Shown here: one piece after another, positions 6,343 to 8,555 of the stretch
Numbering within the stretch: the stretch's first letter is position 1
How the letters are laid out: every line of letters starts with the position of its first letter
DNA from: Thermoplasmata archaeon
GTDB lineage: Archaea > Thermoplasmatota > Thermoplasmata > Thermoplasmatales > Thermoplasmataceae
Length of the DNA: 8,555 nt
Assembly: GCA_021835265.1 (NCBI GenBank)
Contig: JAKBQK010000368.1
Location: 1-8,555, forward strand
Direction: 5' to 3'
Position numbers and translations under genes: made by a program
The notes under the pieces: model-generated
Seen by the model: only the letters and a program-made list of their open reading frames with translations
What the model was told of the DNA's origin: nothing
The model's database searches: none

Positions 6343-8555
6343 TTGCCTGAATTGCATTATGTTGAGTTTCATACATATATAGAGTTAAGTATAATGGAAA
6401 TGCCCCTGTATCAACCGAGTTCAGGGGTGCCGAAATCGATATTTCGAGCGGCATACCGTTATAATAAAGAGGCCGTATAACAAGGTTATTTGCGCTATTC
6501 GAAAGGGGAGGATATTTGGCATTCAATTGTACAAAATCAACTTGCGTCCCTGATGATAGATTATATTCTACATTGCTGGTAGTTCCATTAAACACGATTT
6601 TATATATATAGCCAGATACTCCATTACTGCTAAAGGTGCTACTTGTATTGTAATATATAGTGGATCCTGTTACTACCCCTGTTGTACCAATGTTCCTAAT
6701 TATGAAGGAACTTGTGTTGTACCATACATATTCAACAGGATCATTTGAGGAAAAATTCCAGAAATTAAGGGGAATAGGTGTCTGTCCTGATGCATTATAA
6801 TAAATAGCATAATTCATAGATAAAGAGTTGATACTTAGGTTCAGCAAGTGTTGTCCATTAGCGAAATCTGTGAAATTTACTTTATTATTATAAATTCCCT
6901 GGTTTTTCAATGAATAGTTTACGTACATATAGTAAGGCATTATGGTTGACGTGTTAAAGACTAGACCATATCCCTGAATGAATTCTGTTTTTTCTCTTAG
7001 CGAAGATGATACGTTATTAAAAAAGGAAAAAGTCTTGCTTACAAAACTGGAACTTGTATAAGCAAATGAATAATTTCCCTGCGGGAGGGAATAATTAAAT
7101 TCTGTTCCTATGAACGGATTTTCATAGATAGATTCTGGACTTATTGGCAGAGATGAATTAGTAACTGAAAGAGAAGTCTCTAAAACTGAAATATTTTGTT
7201 TTGCCAGTTTATGATAAAGAGCAAATGAATTTTCAAGCTTCATGGTAATCAGCACTGAATTTCTTGAAATCATCCCTGAGCTATAATTATTATGAAGGGC
7301 ATTTGAGACGAATAAAGAAGTTGCGCCTGATTCTACATAATTTATCCCATACATTTGAGTTCCAAAATACATAATATATAGCAAATGAAAATGCACAACA
7401 CCGGTACTGTTAGCAATGGCAGTTGTATTATAGATAACACCGTTCACTAAAATAAAAATTTGTACGGGTAGACCTGGAATCGGTGGATATACTCCGTTTA
7501 CTTGCGTCTGATAATTCAATAGTGTTATATTAATGAGAGATGGAGGTGTTGGCCCGTAGGTATTATAGGTTATATCATCTACCGCATTAGAGGTAGAAAG
7601 GTTCTTAGAAACGTTTATTGCATTGATGCCTGGAATTCCTGATGTTGTACCGCCCCATTGACTAATTGGAGCACCCTGAGAATTGAATCCAATGATCTGG
7701 ACTGGAACAAGGGATATATTCTCGTTTGTAAGGTTTTGGCCCTTATTGAGGTTTAATGTGATTGATGATGAAATAAAACCCTGATATGAAGCATTAATTA
7801 CAAATTGTTCTGGCATGCTGTTCGTTGATAGGAATGGAAAATGGGTATCGTAAAAGACGAAGATTCTATATTGTCCCGGTTTTAATCCAGACGACTGAGT
7901 ATAATTTACAGGGAAAATTCCTGCCAGACTGTTGTTAACCCAAGCTGAATTTAATGGAACCCCGTTGATTTTATTAAGTATATACCCGGAAATGTTAAAG
8001 TATTCTCCTCTTAGGGGTTGTAGATATGCGTTAAGAAACACTCCATTTGATACTAAATACTGTTCGGAATGGAACCCCGGAATGAAAATGACGATTGAAT
8101 ATGAGCCGGTAAAGTATACTGGAACCTGTAATCCCCCCGTACTATTTGTAAAAAACGTCTCGTAATAAGGGGTTCCGCTTATATTGGATATTACAGCTAC
8201 TGGATAATTGGAAAGCGGCGCATAGGATTCATTCAAATTCAAGGCTATAAAATTCAATGTGCTTGCTCTAGAAAACGGAATACCGTTTCCGTAATTTATT
8301 GTAGAATAATTTCTATATAGAAAATGATTTACCTCTCCCCTATCATATACAGGTATTAACTGCGTGCCATTATTTCCTGTACCGGTTGGCGTGAAAGGAT
8401 CCTTCTCAGTCAGAGTGGCATTTTCATCATATAATGAAGCATTTACAAAAAGTTTTGGAAGTATTTGCAAATCGGATAATATTTGACCTGCAGATGCAAG
8501 TCCGGAAATGGCGTCAGGAACTACACTATAAAGATAGGAAGCCCCGTTTGCATAA
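6335..8555 (-). CDS. Large secreted or cell-surface protein, densely N-glycosylatable (N-terminus outside window)
   Basis: The frame is open from the right edge, so 739 C-terminal residues are visible and the true start lies beyond the window; the in-frame TTG at 8470 is internal. The sequence is rich in N, S, T, Y and beta-formers, poor in charged residues, and has no cysteine. I count 34 N-x-S/T sequons, about one per 22 residues. Several stretches look like Ig-like or carboxypeptidase-regulatory-like beta-sandwich modules: ISGYILNKINGVPLNSAWV, and the segment around ILVNGVIYNTTAIANSTGVV. All this fits an extracellular protein of an acidophilic archaeon carrying N-glycans. The C-terminus (YETQHNAIQAKE) has no membrane anchor, so any anchor must be N-terminal. 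No enzyme motif is recognised. Its stop overlaps the ribosome binding site of the DUF4129-like gene, tying it to the MoxR operon, where it may be a client or an extracellular partner. Confidence 0.85.
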   Translation of the reverse strand, partial: YANGASYLYSVVPDAISGLASAGQILSDLQILPKLFVNASLYDENATLTEKDPFTPTGTGNNGTQLIPVYDRGEVNHFLYRNYSTINYGNGIPFSRASTLNFIALNLNESYAPLSNYPVAVISNISGTPYYETFFTNSTGGLQVPVYFTGSYSIVIFIPGFHSEQYLVSNGVFLNAYLQPLRGEYFNISGYILNKINGVPLNSAWVNNSLAGIFPVNYTQSSGLKPGQYRIFVFYDTHFPFLSTNSMPEQFVINASYQGFISSSITLNLNKGQNLTNENISLVPVQIIGFNSQGAPISQWGGTTSGIPGINAINVSKNLSTSNAVDDITYNTYGPTPPSLINITLLNYQTQVNGVYPPIPGLPVQIFILVNGVIYNTTAIANSTGVVHFHLLYIMYFGTQMYGINYVESGATSLFVSNALHNNYSSGMISRNSVLITMKLENSFALYHKLAKQNISVLETSLSVTNSSLPISPESIYENPFIGTEFNYSLPQGNYSFAYTSSSFVSKTFSFFNNVSSSLREKTEFIQGYGLVFNTSTIMPYYMYVNYSLKNQGIYNNKVNFTDFANGQHLLNLSINSLSMNYAIYYNASGQTPIPLNFWNFSSNDPVEYVWYNTSSFIIRNIGTTGVVTGSTIYYNTSSTFSSNGVSGYIYKIVFNGTTSNVEYNLSSGTQVDFVQLNAKYPPLSNSANNLVIRPLYYNGMPLEISISAPLNSVDTGAFPLYLTLYMYETQHNAIQAKE

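Larger units (their letters stand above)
618..8555 (-). other. Probable seven-gene operon: surface protein, DUF4129-like, single-TM protein, MoxR, DUF58, polytopic membrane protein, amidohydrolase
   Basis: All seven minus-strand genes are head-to-tail with no room for internal promoters. In transcription order the junctions are: 4-base gap (6331-6334), 8-base gap (5546-5553), 26-base overlap (5051-5076), 4-base ATGA overlap (4090-4093), 4-base gap (2767-2770) and 4-base gap (1914-1917). Several ribosome binding sites lie inside the last codons of the preceding gene, which favours translational coupling. The promoter and first gene start are to the right of the window. Confidence 0.8.

Noticed and set aside
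6331..6372. ATG at 6372 or 6357 as start of the DUF4129-like protein
   Set aside because: Both would overlap the surface-protein gene and lack a ribosome binding site, while ATG at 6330 has AGGAGTGA at ideal spacing.
8468..8470. TTG as the start of the large surface protein
   Set aside because: The frame stays open for 28 more codons to the window edge, no ribosome binding site precedes the TTG, and no signal peptide follows it.
1..8555. Insertion sequences, CRISPR arrays, tRNA or rRNA genes
   Set aside because: No transposase-like frame, regularly spaced direct repeats, terminal inverted repeats or tRNA-like sequence was found; nearly every base is in a coherent protein gene.

Overview
The window looks like an AT-rich archaeal chromosome segment, most likely from an acidophilic euryarchaeon of the Thermoplasmatales group. 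Four things point there: the archaeal/eukaryotic type PheS, Shine-Dalgarno sites of the GGAGGTGA type, tightly packed co-directional genes, and a cysteine-free surface protein crowded with N-glycosylation sequons. The lineage is inferred from these features and was not tested by any search.

Layout. Bases 1-563 (+) hold the C-terminal part of pheS. A 54-base convergent spacer follows. Everything from 618 to the right edge lies on the minus strand as one compact gene string. In transcription order (right to left) it encodes: a very large secreted or surface protein (6335-8555, N-terminus outside the window); a soluble protein with a basic, repetitive N-terminal half and a DUF4129-like C-terminal domain; a 164-residue single-span membrane protein with a helical cytoplasmic tail; a MoxR-type AAA+ ATPase; a DUF58/VWA-like protein; a polytopic membrane protein; and a metal-dependent amidohydrolase of the MTA/SAH deaminase family. 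Junctions are 4-8 base gaps or short overlaps, so the genes are probably co-transcribed and partly translationally coupled. No internal promoter was identified, and the operon promoter lies beyond the right edge.

How the genes may work together. MoxR ATPases paired with DUF58/VWA-like proteins are generally thought to act as chaperones that assemble or mature other proteins. Here the pair sits with two unassigned membrane proteins, a detached DUF4129-like domain and a heavily glycosylatable surface protein. No transglutaminase (TgpA-like) or second VWA gene is present in the visible part. A reasonable inference is a membrane-associated MoxR machine acting on the cell envelope, with the surface protein as client or partner. 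The amidohydrolase at the distal end keeps the metal and catalytic residues of its family but differs at several substrate-contact positions, so its substrate is open.

Five of the six genes whose starts are visible appear to begin with ATG. In four of these an in-frame TTG lies further upstream, or an earlier ATG is available, and the positions given here use the starts supported by ribosome binding sites and gene junctions. The 164-residue protein seems to use a genuine TTG start.
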